Part shown: positions 50,045-59,585 of the stretch, in pieces
Position numbering within the stretch: position 1 is the stretch's first letter
How the letters are laid out: each line of letters begins with the position of its first letter
DNA from: Hydractinia symbiolongicarpus
Taxonomy: Eukaryota; Cnidaria; Hydrozoa; Anthoathecata; Hydractiniidae
DNA: 64,000 nt
Direction of reading: 5' to 3'
Assembly (NCBI RefSeq): GCF_029227915.1
Contig: NC_079883.1
Span: 13,392,001 to 13,456,000, forward strand
Made by a program: the position numbers and the translations under genes
Notes under the pieces: model-generated
What the model was told of the DNA's origin: nothing
Database searches by the model: none
Seen by the model: the letters and a program-made list of their open reading frames with translations, nothing else

Positions 50045-53000
50045 ATGCATTGGTTAAAAGTTTTGCAGCTTATGTTAGACAATAAAATTATTAGTGCAGT
50101 TTCGCTTGATATATTTTCAGCTTTAAAAATGAGTATTAAAAATAAACAAGTTTATGATCTTTTTTCTTCATTGAATGAAAAAAGCATTAAAGAAGTAAGT
50201 GATGGATTTGTTTTACTTGGTGTTGAAATAACATGTCCAGAAAAAGCGTTATATACAAAAGTTAAAAGACTAGTAGAGAAAGTAAATGGTCTGAAAAAAA
50301 GGAAAGCTAATTCTGCTATAGAAACTTTGTTGGAAGCTGAGTTTAGTGTTCCAGTGCAAATTACCCCACATCAGCGATCTATTGATGCGGCTAGTTCTAG
50401 AAATGAAGTTTTGTTTAAAGAGAAAATGAAACAATTAAAGGAGGAAAACAAAAGTTTAAAAAGAAAGTGCGAAAATTTTCAAGAATTAGAAATTCAATAC
50501 AACACACAAGTCAAAGAGGTTAAGAAACTTAGTAACGAGTTATTTGTAGCAATGAAGGATGAAAATAAGTTGACAGCAGAATATCGTCGTATAAAGAACA
50601 ATTATCTTGAAGTAGAGGAAAAACTTAGAAATGTGGAATTGAAATTTAAAGATAATAGCAAAGCGAGGGCAGATAAATTGAGAAATTTATCAAAGAAAAT
50701 TAAAAACAGAGATGATAAAATTAATAAAATGGAATCAGAAATAGCTGAATTGATATCTGGTACTGAGAATAAAAGTGATGAGTTGGATGACATGAAAGTA
50801 AACTTGAACAGACTCAATGATAAATTAGAAAACAGTGAAACTATAGTTGATGATCTGCGGAATGAGAAAGCAAAACTGAAAAGAAAGACGCACAGTTTGT
50901 TGTTAAAAATTGAAAACCAGAAAAAATTGATTGACCACAAAGAAGTGAATGATATGAAGTGTTTAAAAAGTGATTATGACAAACTCTGTACAAACATGAA
51001 GCAACTTACTGAAGAAAATCGTGATTTGCAAATGCTCGTTTCGTTATTAAACGACAATGAAATTGTAACATTTGAAGGTGGTCGTTATTCAGACGAAATA
51101 AGAGAAGTTGTTATGGAATTACTTTCCTTGAATGTCAGCATGGGAAAGGTAAATGATGTGATCAAGGTTGTACTTGAAAAACTTGCAAAAAAAAGGGTTG
51201 ACAGGTTGCCTTCACAAGGTTTAAAAAGTCATTTAATGCAAGAAGCATTAATTTTAGCACAATTACAGGTTGCAGAAGCAATGATTGATAATGACAAGGA
51301 GGCGTTTGGTAATTGTTTACATGGAGATGGTACATCAAAATACCATAAACATTATCAAAATTTTCAGATTACAACATCGAAAGGAAAAACTTTAACATTT
51401 GGATTATCAGAAGTTGCAGGTGGCGATGCGGCAATAGTAATGAAAAATTTTACTGACACAATTGATGACATGTGTGACATTCTGAAAGAATGTGACAAGG
51501 ATGCAAATTTTTCCCGGCTTGTCACATCAATCAAATCTACAATGTCGGATCTTGGCCCTATTAATCCTTTATTTAACTCACAACTGAAATCTTTAAGGGA
51601 AAAATTATTACCAAATGTTGTAGAAAACTGGAATTATTTAAGCGAAACACAAAAAACGGACATGACCGATATGGGAAATTTCTTTTGCAAATTACATCTT
51701 CTGGCAAATTTTGCCTCAGAGGCAGATAAAGTTCTGCATTCATTTGAGAGAATGGTCCTCTGTGATGACTATGAAACAGTATTTGCCTTCAATAGTGCAA
51801 AAGAATCTTCTGCTTCTAGATTAGTGCGTACAGCTTGTAAAGCTTTTCATGTGCGTGGAAGTGACGAATGTGGAGTAGCATCGTATTTTAACTCGTTTTT
51901 AGCTGGTCGCAATCAGAAATCTTACTTTGTACCATTTATTGGAAATCGTTTTAACATATTGTTTTATAACGCTGCTGCATTATATTACCATCGTGATGCA
52001 GTCGTATCTTTTCTTTCATCATGGCCTGATCCTAATAATTTACTGAAAGCTGTAAATGAAGACGTATCAAATAAGTTGTTTCTTAGTGAAGTCAGAGCAC
52101 TTGGCATTATTGATAAATTATTGACTGGTCCATTGTGGCGATTAATAGAGTCTTGTGAAAGTATCCTCGAAATAAATCCATACCTGTTACAACTTAAAGT
52201 CAAACTATCTGCACTCTGCAACAATTGTTCATCACTTCTATCTGGCAGTCATATTTTCCAAGAGGATGGTATTATTGTACACAACAAAGATGAATTATTT
52301 ATCAAGCTATTTGAGGATACAGGTGATGATGAATTGGATATTCTAACACAGCAAGCCCTTGAAATTATTTGCCATGCAATTCTCATCATCTTAGAGCGTC
52401 AATGTAAGGATCAACTGCCTGGAGGAAAGTACTGGAGCCCCAGTCAGATAATAAAGGAGACGTCATCAATTGTACCAGTAACCAATAAGGCTTCTGAAAG
52501 TGACTTTGCAATTTTGGATTTGTTAGTGAAAACGAAGCCAAGTGCCAATGTTGAAACATTGCAGGCTTTAACCATGTGGTCGCGTAACAAAACACTTGAT
52601 TGGTTTGAACAGAAGTCTTATGATGAGAAAAAAAGTATGATGGAATCAGCCAGACATAATGTGGAAAAAATGAAGGCGAAGTATAAATCAAGGAGAAAAG
52701 AACTGTTGGAGGAGAGGAAAAGGAAATTGCTTGCTAAACAAGATATGAAAAAGAAAGCTGAAGAGAAAATAGCATTGAAGAAAGTGGAAGCTTTTAACAA
52801 ATTGCTTGAGCTAAATGTCCAGGCTTGGATATCTGTTGATGAACTGAAAAAAAACATCATGGATATATCATCACAAAAACGTGCAGAAGTTTTGCTAGCG
52901 CAAATGAATTTTTACAGGCATGTTATGCCTTTCAAATGCAATTCCAAATTGTTTAACAAAACAAAACAGAGTGGAAACAAAAGAGTTGATTTGTCTTGGG

Positions 53001-53431
53001 AAGAGCTTCTTGAAAACTTTGTTAAAATCATGCATGTAACATTTTCATCATCTGCAGAAAAGGTAACAAAGGATAACCTGAAGTCGAAGGAAGATAGAGA
53101 TGAAGTAGTTGCAACCCAAAAAAAGGAACTGATGGAAAAGATCAAGAAAGAAAGGATGAAAAAACTGTCTGAACAACAAAAAAGCAACAAACTCCCTTCC
53201 TTCATCAAAGACCCTGATTGTTTAGTTGGTTTACACATACGGCATCATTTAAAGGAAGAAGATGAAGAGGATGCATATTGGTGTAAAGGGGAAATTCTAA
53301 GTGTAGCAAAACGACATTCCAATCCTAAACGCACGTTGTTTAATGTAGTATATGAGTCAGAACCTGAGACAGTTTGGAGTTTTCCAATAATTTTAGATTT
53401 TGAGAAGGGAGACGTTATTATGTTATCTTAG
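50045..53431 (+). CDS. 1128-aa transposase-like protein: coiled coil + RNase H-like core + Tudor/chromo-like barrel
   Basis: Single intact ORF without introns, with an in-frame TAG at 50021 just before the ATG. Residues ~1-95: helical module (MHWLKVLQLM…). ~115-335: long Lys/Glu coiled coil. ~340-800: a core I recognise only as a family of uncharacterised, multicopy proteins in cnidarian and deuterostome genomes. Marks include CLHGDGTSKYHKHYQNFQIT (D428), IKSTMSDLGPINPLF (D502), MGNFFCKLHLLANFASEADK, VRGSDECGVASYF (D607/E608) and VPFIGNRFNILFYNAAALYY. D428, D502 and E608 are my candidates for a DDE triad. ~860-930: second basic coiled coil. ~1055-1128: LVGLHIRHHL…YWCKGEILSVA…FNVVYESEPETVWSF, a Tudor/chromo-like SH3 barrel. 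No terminal repeats were found. It is either a young transposon copy or a domesticated gene. Confidence 0.75.
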   Translation: MHWLKVLQLMLDNKIISAVSLDIFSALKMSIKNKQVYDLFSSLNEKSIKEVSDGFVLLGVEITCPEKALYTKVKRLVEKVNGLKKRKANSAIETLLEAEFSVPVQITPHQRSIDAASSRNEVLFKEKMKQLKEENKSLKRKCENFQELEIQYNTQVKEVKKLSNELFVAMKDENKLTAEYRRIKNNYLEVEEKLRNVELKFKDNSKARADKLRNLSKKIKNRDDKINKMESEIAELISGTENKSDELDDMKVNLNRLNDKLENSETIVDDLRNEKAKLKRKTHSLLLKIENQKKLIDHKEVNDMKCLKSDYDKLCTNMKQLTEENRDLQMLVSLLNDNEIVTFEGGRYSDEIREVVMELLSLNVSMGKVNDVIKVVLEKLAKKRVDRLPSQGLKSHLMQEALILAQLQVAEAMIDNDKEAFGNCLHGDGTSKYHKHYQNFQITTSKGKTLTFGLSEVAGGDAAIVMKNFTDTIDDMCDILKECDKDANFSRLVTSIKSTMSDLGPINPLFNSQLKSLREKLLPNVVENWNYLSETQKTDMTDMGNFFCKLHLLANFASEADKVLHSFERMVLCDDYETVFAFNSAKESSASRLVRTACKAFHVRGSDECGVASYFNSFLAGRNQKSYFVPFIGNRFNILFYNAAALYYHRDAVVSFLSSWPDPNNLLKAVNEDVSNKLFLSEVRALGIIDKLLTGPLWRLIESCESILEINPYLLQLKVKLSALCNNCSSLLSGSHIFQEDGIIVHNKDELFIKLFEDTGDDELDILTQQALEIICHAILIILERQCKDQLPGGKYWSPSQIIKETSSIVPVTNKASESDFAILDLLVKTKPSANVETLQALTMWSRNKTLDWFEQKSYDEKKSMMESARHNVEKMKAKYKSRRKELLEERKRKLLAKQDMKKKAEEKIALKKVEAFNKLLELNVQAWISVDELKKNIMDISSQKRAEVLLAQMNFYRHVMPFKCNSKLFNKTKQSGNKRVDLSWEELLENFVKIMHVTFSSSAEKVTKDNLKSKEDRDEVVATQKKELMEKIKKERMKKLSEQQKSNKLPSFIKDPDCLVGLHIRHHLKEEDEEDAYWCKGEILSVAKRHSNPKRTLFNVVYESEPETVWSFPIILDFEKGDVIMLS

Positions 53432-53659
53432 AATATAGTTAGTTATAGTATAGTTATATATTTGAGGGAAGAAATTTTTGTGGTAATGTATTTCGTTCAA
53501 ACCGTGGAACTTTTTTATGGCAAAAACTTCTTCCTTTGAGGATCATTGTTTTGTCAACTTGTGACATGTGGTATATATTGTTCTATTAAAACATTTAGCA
53601 CTTATGGTAGCTTAATATTTTGCGTTCTTTTTTTTATTTAGGTGCTAAAAGGTGCAGTT

Positions 53660-54480
53660 GTTCCATTTTCATCTGGTCTGCATATTTATACTCTGTCAAA
53701 TATTTTGCAAGCTTTAAGAGTGTTTGTCAAAGTTTTATAGTTACCAACTTAGTGTTTTACAGTGGTTCCTGTGGACTTTCTTTTTACATTTCCTTAAATT
53801 TGAAATATCTTTTCAGCTATTACGTTATTTTCTCTGGCTGGTCTGCAAAAATATAAATTTCGTACATTTCTATGAAGTCTCTCAATGTTAAGATTACAGT
53901 TTATAAACATTTTTGCCGGTTATTGTATAATTGTTTTGCTTTTATACATTGATTTTATGTTATTTTTGAGCTACAGCATCATTTTTACTATCTGGTCTGC
54001 AAATTACACTCTTGTCAAATATTTTGTACTCTTCAAGAGTGTTTGTAAAATTTTTGAATAGTTACTAATTTGTGGTGTTTTATTATGTTCCTGTGAATTT
54101 TTTTCGCATTTTCATCAATTTGGAAAGATTTTTTCAACTATGACGTCATTTTTTCTATCTGGTCTGCAAATTACACTCTTGTCAGATATTTGTACTCCTT
54201 AAGAGTGTTTGTATAATTTTTGAATAGTTACTAATTTGTGGTGTTTTATTATGTTCCTGTGAACTTTTTTGCATTTTCATCAATTTGGAAAGATTTTTTC
54301 AACTATGACGTCATTTTTTCTATCTGGTCTGCAAATTTACACCCTTGTCCGAAATTTCGTACACTCTAATGAACTTTGTTTAACGTTAAGATTACAGTTT
54401 ATAAAATTGTTTACTGGTTGTTGTATACTTTCTTGCGCTTTTAGAGCAATTTGTAGTAATATTTGAGCTATGACGTCATC
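53660..54480. repeat. Five ~163 bp tandem units directly 3' of the 1128-codon ORF
   Basis: The anchor ATCTGGTCTGCAAA recurs at about 53671, 53836, 53990, 54157 and 54322. Units also share CTCTTGTCAAATATTT, AAGAGTGTTTGT, TTACTAATTTGTGGTGTTTT and AACTATGACGTCATTTTTTC. Units 3-5 are closest. A final TATGACGTCAT lies at 54470. It begins about 230 bp past the stop codon and may be part of the same element. Confidence 0.8.
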
Positions 54481-54937
54481 ATTACGTCATTTCTAAAAAT
54501 AAACCATCAAAAATTAATATATTTTTTCTTTTACAAATATACTATCTACTGTAAAAATTTTAAGTTCTTACCATGTCTCAATCTGGAGTTATTGATTTTT
54601 AAAGATAGAAATTGTGAAAAAAAACCTATACATGACCCCCGTCTTTGTGCCGTGTTTTGTTGCGAAATTGGCCGAAAAACGCAACAAAAAAGGGCTATAC
54701 TATCTATCATAAAAATAACAATAACTAGAGAATGGCTTGGAGTTAGGAGTTGCGCGACCCCTCGTTGAAACCGTATAGAAATGTAGAAAACGTTGCATAC
54801 GGCTAGAAGGTCGAGCGGCGCATAGAAAAATTTGACCTGAACAGCCTACTTCAATTAAAACCAAAAAAAGGAACAAGAAACGATTGTGCAAAAAAGATAT
54901 AATTTTACTGTAGCCAGCAGTATGTTGTATTGTTAAA

Positions 54938-55778
54938 CAACAAGAAGCCCTGGTGGCTCTAAGAATTTCCGCTCGCTACTAAAGTATTTGATGACAACCT
55001 GCTAATTCGTTGTGTTATCGTGTCAAACATTCGAAGAGGTTTGACACGATAACACAACGTAACATTATATCTTGCAACAAACGCAAACAAAACGAAACGT
55101 GTCATAATAAACTCACATTTTTAAAAAAAGTTGCTAACAAAAAATACAGCCTATCATTCGTGGTTGAAGTCTTGCGATTGAAACGTTTATGGTCTTAAAC
55201 GGCATTTAGTTGCCAAAAAATCAAGATTTTGATGTCACCATCATGTTGAGCATACTTTTTTTATTAACTGTGCCAATTTTTGTCGAAAATAAGGTAGTTT
55301 TAATATTTGGACAAATTTTGGCCTAAAATAACATTTAGGTGGCAAAAATCAAACTTTTGTATCACCATCATTTTCAGCATACTTTATTTCTTAACTTGTG
55401 CCAAACATAATCGAAAATGAAGTGGTTTTAATCTTTGAACCAATTTTAGCCTAAAATGACATTTAGCTGGCAAAAAATCAAAATTTTGATGTCATCATCA
55501 TGTTAGGCATACTTTTTTTGTTAACTGTGCCAAATTTTGTCGAAAACAAATATCATTTTTGGCCTGAAACGTCATTTAGATGACTTCCCGGTACTTGGGG
55601 AGTTTGGGTACGAAGTTTAAATCTGTGACGTTAGTTAGTCAGTTAGCAGTTGGAAACCAATACTATCCTCCGCCCAGAGGAACGTGAAATCCCAGGGTCG
55701 ATTTTTCCTCAAAAAATGCTCCAAAAGAAAAAAAACGACGGTTTTAAAGAATTTCCTACGCCTTCGGGCGCGGAAATT
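54938..55778. mobile_element. Interspersed element 'AAGAAGCCCTGG', copy B
   Basis: Same ends and order as copy A at 21597-22272, same strand, but with three internal ~120 bp units and an extra segment (TGACGTTAGTTAGTCAGTTA, 55627-55646) that is absent from copy A. It ends with the CGCCTTCGGGCG hairpin. Confidence 0.75.
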
Positions 55779-57379
55779 TAACAACACTATTCTGATTTCA
55801 TAACTTCACGATTATAAAAAGGGGTATGTCCAACCAAAAGGAGACCTAAGTCAGCACCAAATATTAAGATAGCTAGCTAGCCAGCACACTTTTCTCACTT
55901 ATATATAAAATAATTCTTTTCTGATAAAATACACGAATTTAAAGAATATATAGTGTTTAGCTCCCCAGCTACATCAATAAAGCTACTACGACCAACTACA
56001 AAATGTTAGCACTTTTAGTCATGACTGTACAAAGAATGTTCTGGCCACACCAAGAGTACACAAACTCTGTTGAGATTGGTCATTAAATTGACAAAGATTA
56101 AAATGAAGCATTTTCATTGGCTTTTGAGAAAGGAGAAATTTTCCGAGGTTTTAGCCTGGACACAAACTTAGGAGCGCCCAACCTAGCTGCGCTGTTTCTA
56201 TCTATCTATCTGTCTATCTATCTCCTCAGACGATATCAAAGATTCTGTTTTTGCCGGAAGAAATCAAAAAGCCTATGTAATTACTTGTGGCGACGGAGGT
56301 GTTTGGAGTTAGCTGTCGTGACTCCATATATTTTGACCAGGATTGCGGTCCTAAAAATCTAATTGAAAATGCATTTTTCGTGTTCCCTTGTATTGAATTT
56401 GTTTTTAAATAAATAAATAAATTTAGTTATAACCTTTATTTACTAAAAAACAAGATGCGTTGCATCAAGAAGGATGCAAAATCCTCAGCAAAAACTTCTG
56501 CGACCAGTTAAAAATTATTACCACACCTCTTTTACAGTGTGAAAAAGTTTGACAGCGGCTTTTGAACAGCTGTTGGGAAGGCACCTCTCTCGCGCGCATA
56601 TATCCTCTTAAAACTTCCCCATCCCTTTATTTTATCTTCTTTAGCCCACCTTTGAGTTGGCCTTATAAAATTTTGTACAGGCGAAAAATATTCTTGTTAG
56701 TGTCATCACGACGCTGTAGGAAGATCTAAGCGCGCTTCTTTACCAATCCTTACAGATACGATAAACACTGGGAACAAAATGTTAACCAATGACAATTTGA
56801 GCAACTCTAAACATAAATATCTCCACAACTTAACTGCTTCTTGGTCTGTATTTTTGTGTCTTTTATGTGATCGAAGGTTGTTAGGGATCCTTTGAAAAAG
56901 ATTTGCATTATTGCGACCTTGATCCCAGACCATTTAGCATTTTCTATTTCCACCTTGCCTAAAAATGCTAAGGGTCCTGGGATTAAAGTTGTCTTTTTTT
57001 AATTTAAAAATACAGCACGAACGTGTTGACAATTGCCCACCCTCAACATGATTACCAGGATCTTTTTTTCTTTTTATTTCGGAACAAAAACGAGGCCCTG
57101 GAAACAAGTTTGCTTTACATAATTATCTATTTATAACGGGTAGACCACGGCTTAAAATAACTTTCTGTTGCCCTGGTGCTATTTTCGCTTACAGAGATTC
57201 GATATAACTTCCATTAAAAATTCATGGCCTTGATTTAAACGTGCTCCCGAATTGTATACGAAAAAAATAAATCATTAAATTTCTACTCATAACGTTGAAG
57301 GAATATCTCCGGTTATGTCAAAGTAAAACGTGCTAGAGTATTCTAAAGAATAGCAAGAATTGGGAAAGTATTGGCTACA
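55779..57379. other. Intergenic region before C2 gene 2
   Basis: Contains a short (TCTA)n microsatellite at ~56198-56222 and a weak palindromic element at 56914-56990 (CTTGATCCCAGACCATTTAG and, inverted, CTAAGGGTCCTGGGATTAAAG). No coding exon was recognised. Confidence 0.5.
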
Positions 57380-57844
57380 ATGTTATGCTGTGTCGTTAGT
57401 AACCAAAAGATACAAGATCAGTTATTAGGCTATCGTTTAAATGTCTTTTTACATTATGACCTCAAGACTTGGTCTTTAAACATAGCAGTTAAAGAAGCAC
57501 ATGCGTTTATGACTAAAGATAAATCTAACATATACTGGAAAGTTGAAATGACTTTACAACCTTTCCAAAAGTATAAGTTCACAACAAAATTTAAAAAATC
57601 GCTTACTCCGCGATTCCAAGAAGTTTTTAAAATTAAGCGCTTGCCGTTGTTTGCGTTGCCACAGTTATCAGTGCGATATCGCGTGTATGCGCGACAAGGG
57701 AGAATTGGATGTAAAACACTGGTCGGTGAAGCAGATGTGGAATTAACATATATTACAGATTTGGAAGGTTGTATTTTACAAGAATGGAGAGAAGTGAGAA
57801 GAAATAATGGAAGGAAAAGAGCTGATGCAGAAACTCTAGTGTGA
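57380..57844 (+). CDS. Intronless single-C2-domain protein 2 (paralog of gene at 47086)
   Basis: A 154-aa protein in one exon. After MLCCVVSNQKIQDQLLGYRL come C2 strands that align over their whole length with the first gene: NVFLHYDLKTWSLNIAV, YWKVEMTLQPFQKYKFTTKF, LTPRFQEVFKIKRL, LPQLSVRYRVYARQGRIGCK, LVGEADVELTYI and LQEWREVRRN. Calcium-binding aspartates are again missing; loop 3 is YARQGRIG. It differs by a 14-residue N-terminal extension starting MLCC, where the cysteine pair could be acylated. Its tail is basic. The two genes lie ~10 kb apart in the same orientation, with the transposase-like ORF between them. Start chosen at ATG 57380. Confidence 0.78.
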   Translation: MLCCVVSNQKIQDQLLGYRLNVFLHYDLKTWSLNIAVKEAHAFMTKDKSNIYWKVEMTLQPFQKYKFTTKFKKSLTPRFQEVFKIKRLPLFALPQLSVRYRVYARQGRIGCKTLVGEADVELTYITDLEGCILQEWREVRRNNGRKRADAETLV

Positions 57845-57975
57845 TTGCATATAACAAAAACAAGAAGCGAATAATAAATACAACGACATTACAACGACGG
57901 CAATTACGACGACAGCAATTACGACGTCAGCAGTGACGCTGTCAGCGAGAGCAGCAACAAGTCTGGCATATATAT
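57845..57975 (+). repeat. Imperfect CAATTACGACG repeats after C2 gene 2
   Basis: TACAACGACATTACAACGAC followed by GGCAATTACGACGACAGCAA-type units, ending in GTCAGCAGTGACGCTGTCAG. This short array lies in the presumed 3' UTR, outside the coding frame. Confidence 0.5.
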
Positions 57976-58988
57976 TAGTTTGTTTTTTTCTTGTTTTTTT
58001 TTTGATGACTTGTCAATGTTTACGAAAGTTTACGAAATTTTTGCGGATTTTTGTACATGCGCACACACTTGTGGATAAAAAAGCAGGACCACATGGGATA
58101 TAACGGGTATTTTTTGAAATTCATATAGATTTTTGGGATGAAGAGATCCAAATAGGACTGGAATTTATTTTCTTAAAACTATAATCTCTTTTTTTAAAAA
58201 AAGTTTCACCAACTTTAAGCGTCTTTTTGTTTTTTTAAATGGATTTATTTGATTTTATAATCTGTTGTTAAAATTTTCTACCTATAGAAATGAGTGCCTC
58301 TGTCCCTTGTTCTCATAGTAAAATTAAATTCACGGAAGGGAACAAACCTCGTTCCCTTAAGAAATACAGAAGTTCCGTGTTTTTGTAACTTGATATGATA
58401 GTTGTTCACATCCAAACCCAAGTAAGCAGTGATTTCAATCTTGATAATGATGACTTCAACGCTTAGACAACAGAACACAACAAGATGTTGTAAGATACAA
58501 ACACTCTGGACAAAAAATATTGATTATCGCTGATTAAAGTTGTCCAAGAAATAATTAACACTCTCCATCTAAGCTAAAAACATGCAAGTCTTTATCTGGA
58601 ACTAACTAACACTGTTTTACAAAATGCTTGCCACGCTGTCACCATCTTGGTTTGCTGTTTTTAAAAGTCACGCACAGTGAAGTTACACAAAATCAAGAAA
58701 GAAGATTTTGTTCAAAACAGGTTGGCTGTGCGACGAGATTATAGATTCGTTTATCTTAGTTCAATATGCTCTTTTGTCTTTCCACCGAGGCGCTACTCAT
58801 TGCGGCAGACAAATCATTTTTTACTTACTATGGAAAGGTATCAATCTTGGAATTAAGAACAAAAAAAATTCTTCCTTGATGTTTCTTTCCAGTAAAATGG
58901 ACATGAATTTTAAAAATTCGTACAATTTAGCAGTAGTGCATGAGAGCCAGGCGTTACAAGGCGGTATAAGTCATGATACCAAGCCCAA

Positions 58989-59069
58989 TCACCCTCGTCC
59001 CCAGGGTTTTTTGCCTTTTTGATATCAAATCTCATATCAAATAGGCAAAAATCCTGTGGATGGGGGTGA
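58989..59069. mobile_element. Tiny palindromic element, GTTTTTTGCC subtype, second copy
   Basis: CACCCTCGTCCCCAGGGTTT and, inverted, ATCCTGTGGATGGGGGTG enclose a GCCTTTTTGATATCAAAT / ATATCAAATAGGC stem. The outer and inner stem match the element at 45681. The flanking duplication is at best decayed (CCCAAT / CCGAAT). Confidence 0.7.
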
Positions 59070-59585
59070 CACCGAATGTTTTTATTGCAGGTGGTGAGCC
59101 TTTGGTTTATGAAGTGAAATAATTTTAGTTTCTTAAGAAACATAATGAGAATTTTCCACCCATTTATATGGTCTGGGCGCACCAGTTTCACGTGCAGGCG
59201 CAAACAATTGCGCCACTGTTAATGTGTTGGCACTACCTATCAAGTTGCAAAGACTTGGTAGGTATTAATTTTGGTAAGAATATATAAGATGTATAAAAAA
59301 AGAATATTAAAAACACATTTTTTGCCTGATATCAAAGTCGCTAGCGCTTACTTGACGGCTTTGACGACTTCGTTGACCTCGACGTCAAAAAGGCAAGAAC
59401 TCCTGGTGCCGAGGTTGTTAAGAACATCATGTAGACACAGAAAAAAACATTTATTTTGTTGGTTTCCGGCCTCTCTTCAAATTATCTCTACAAAGAAACT
59501 TTTTGGCTTAACTGTACCCGTAATTATATGCCAGCTATTATTATTATTATATTATTATTATATAATTATATGCCAACCGGCTAAC

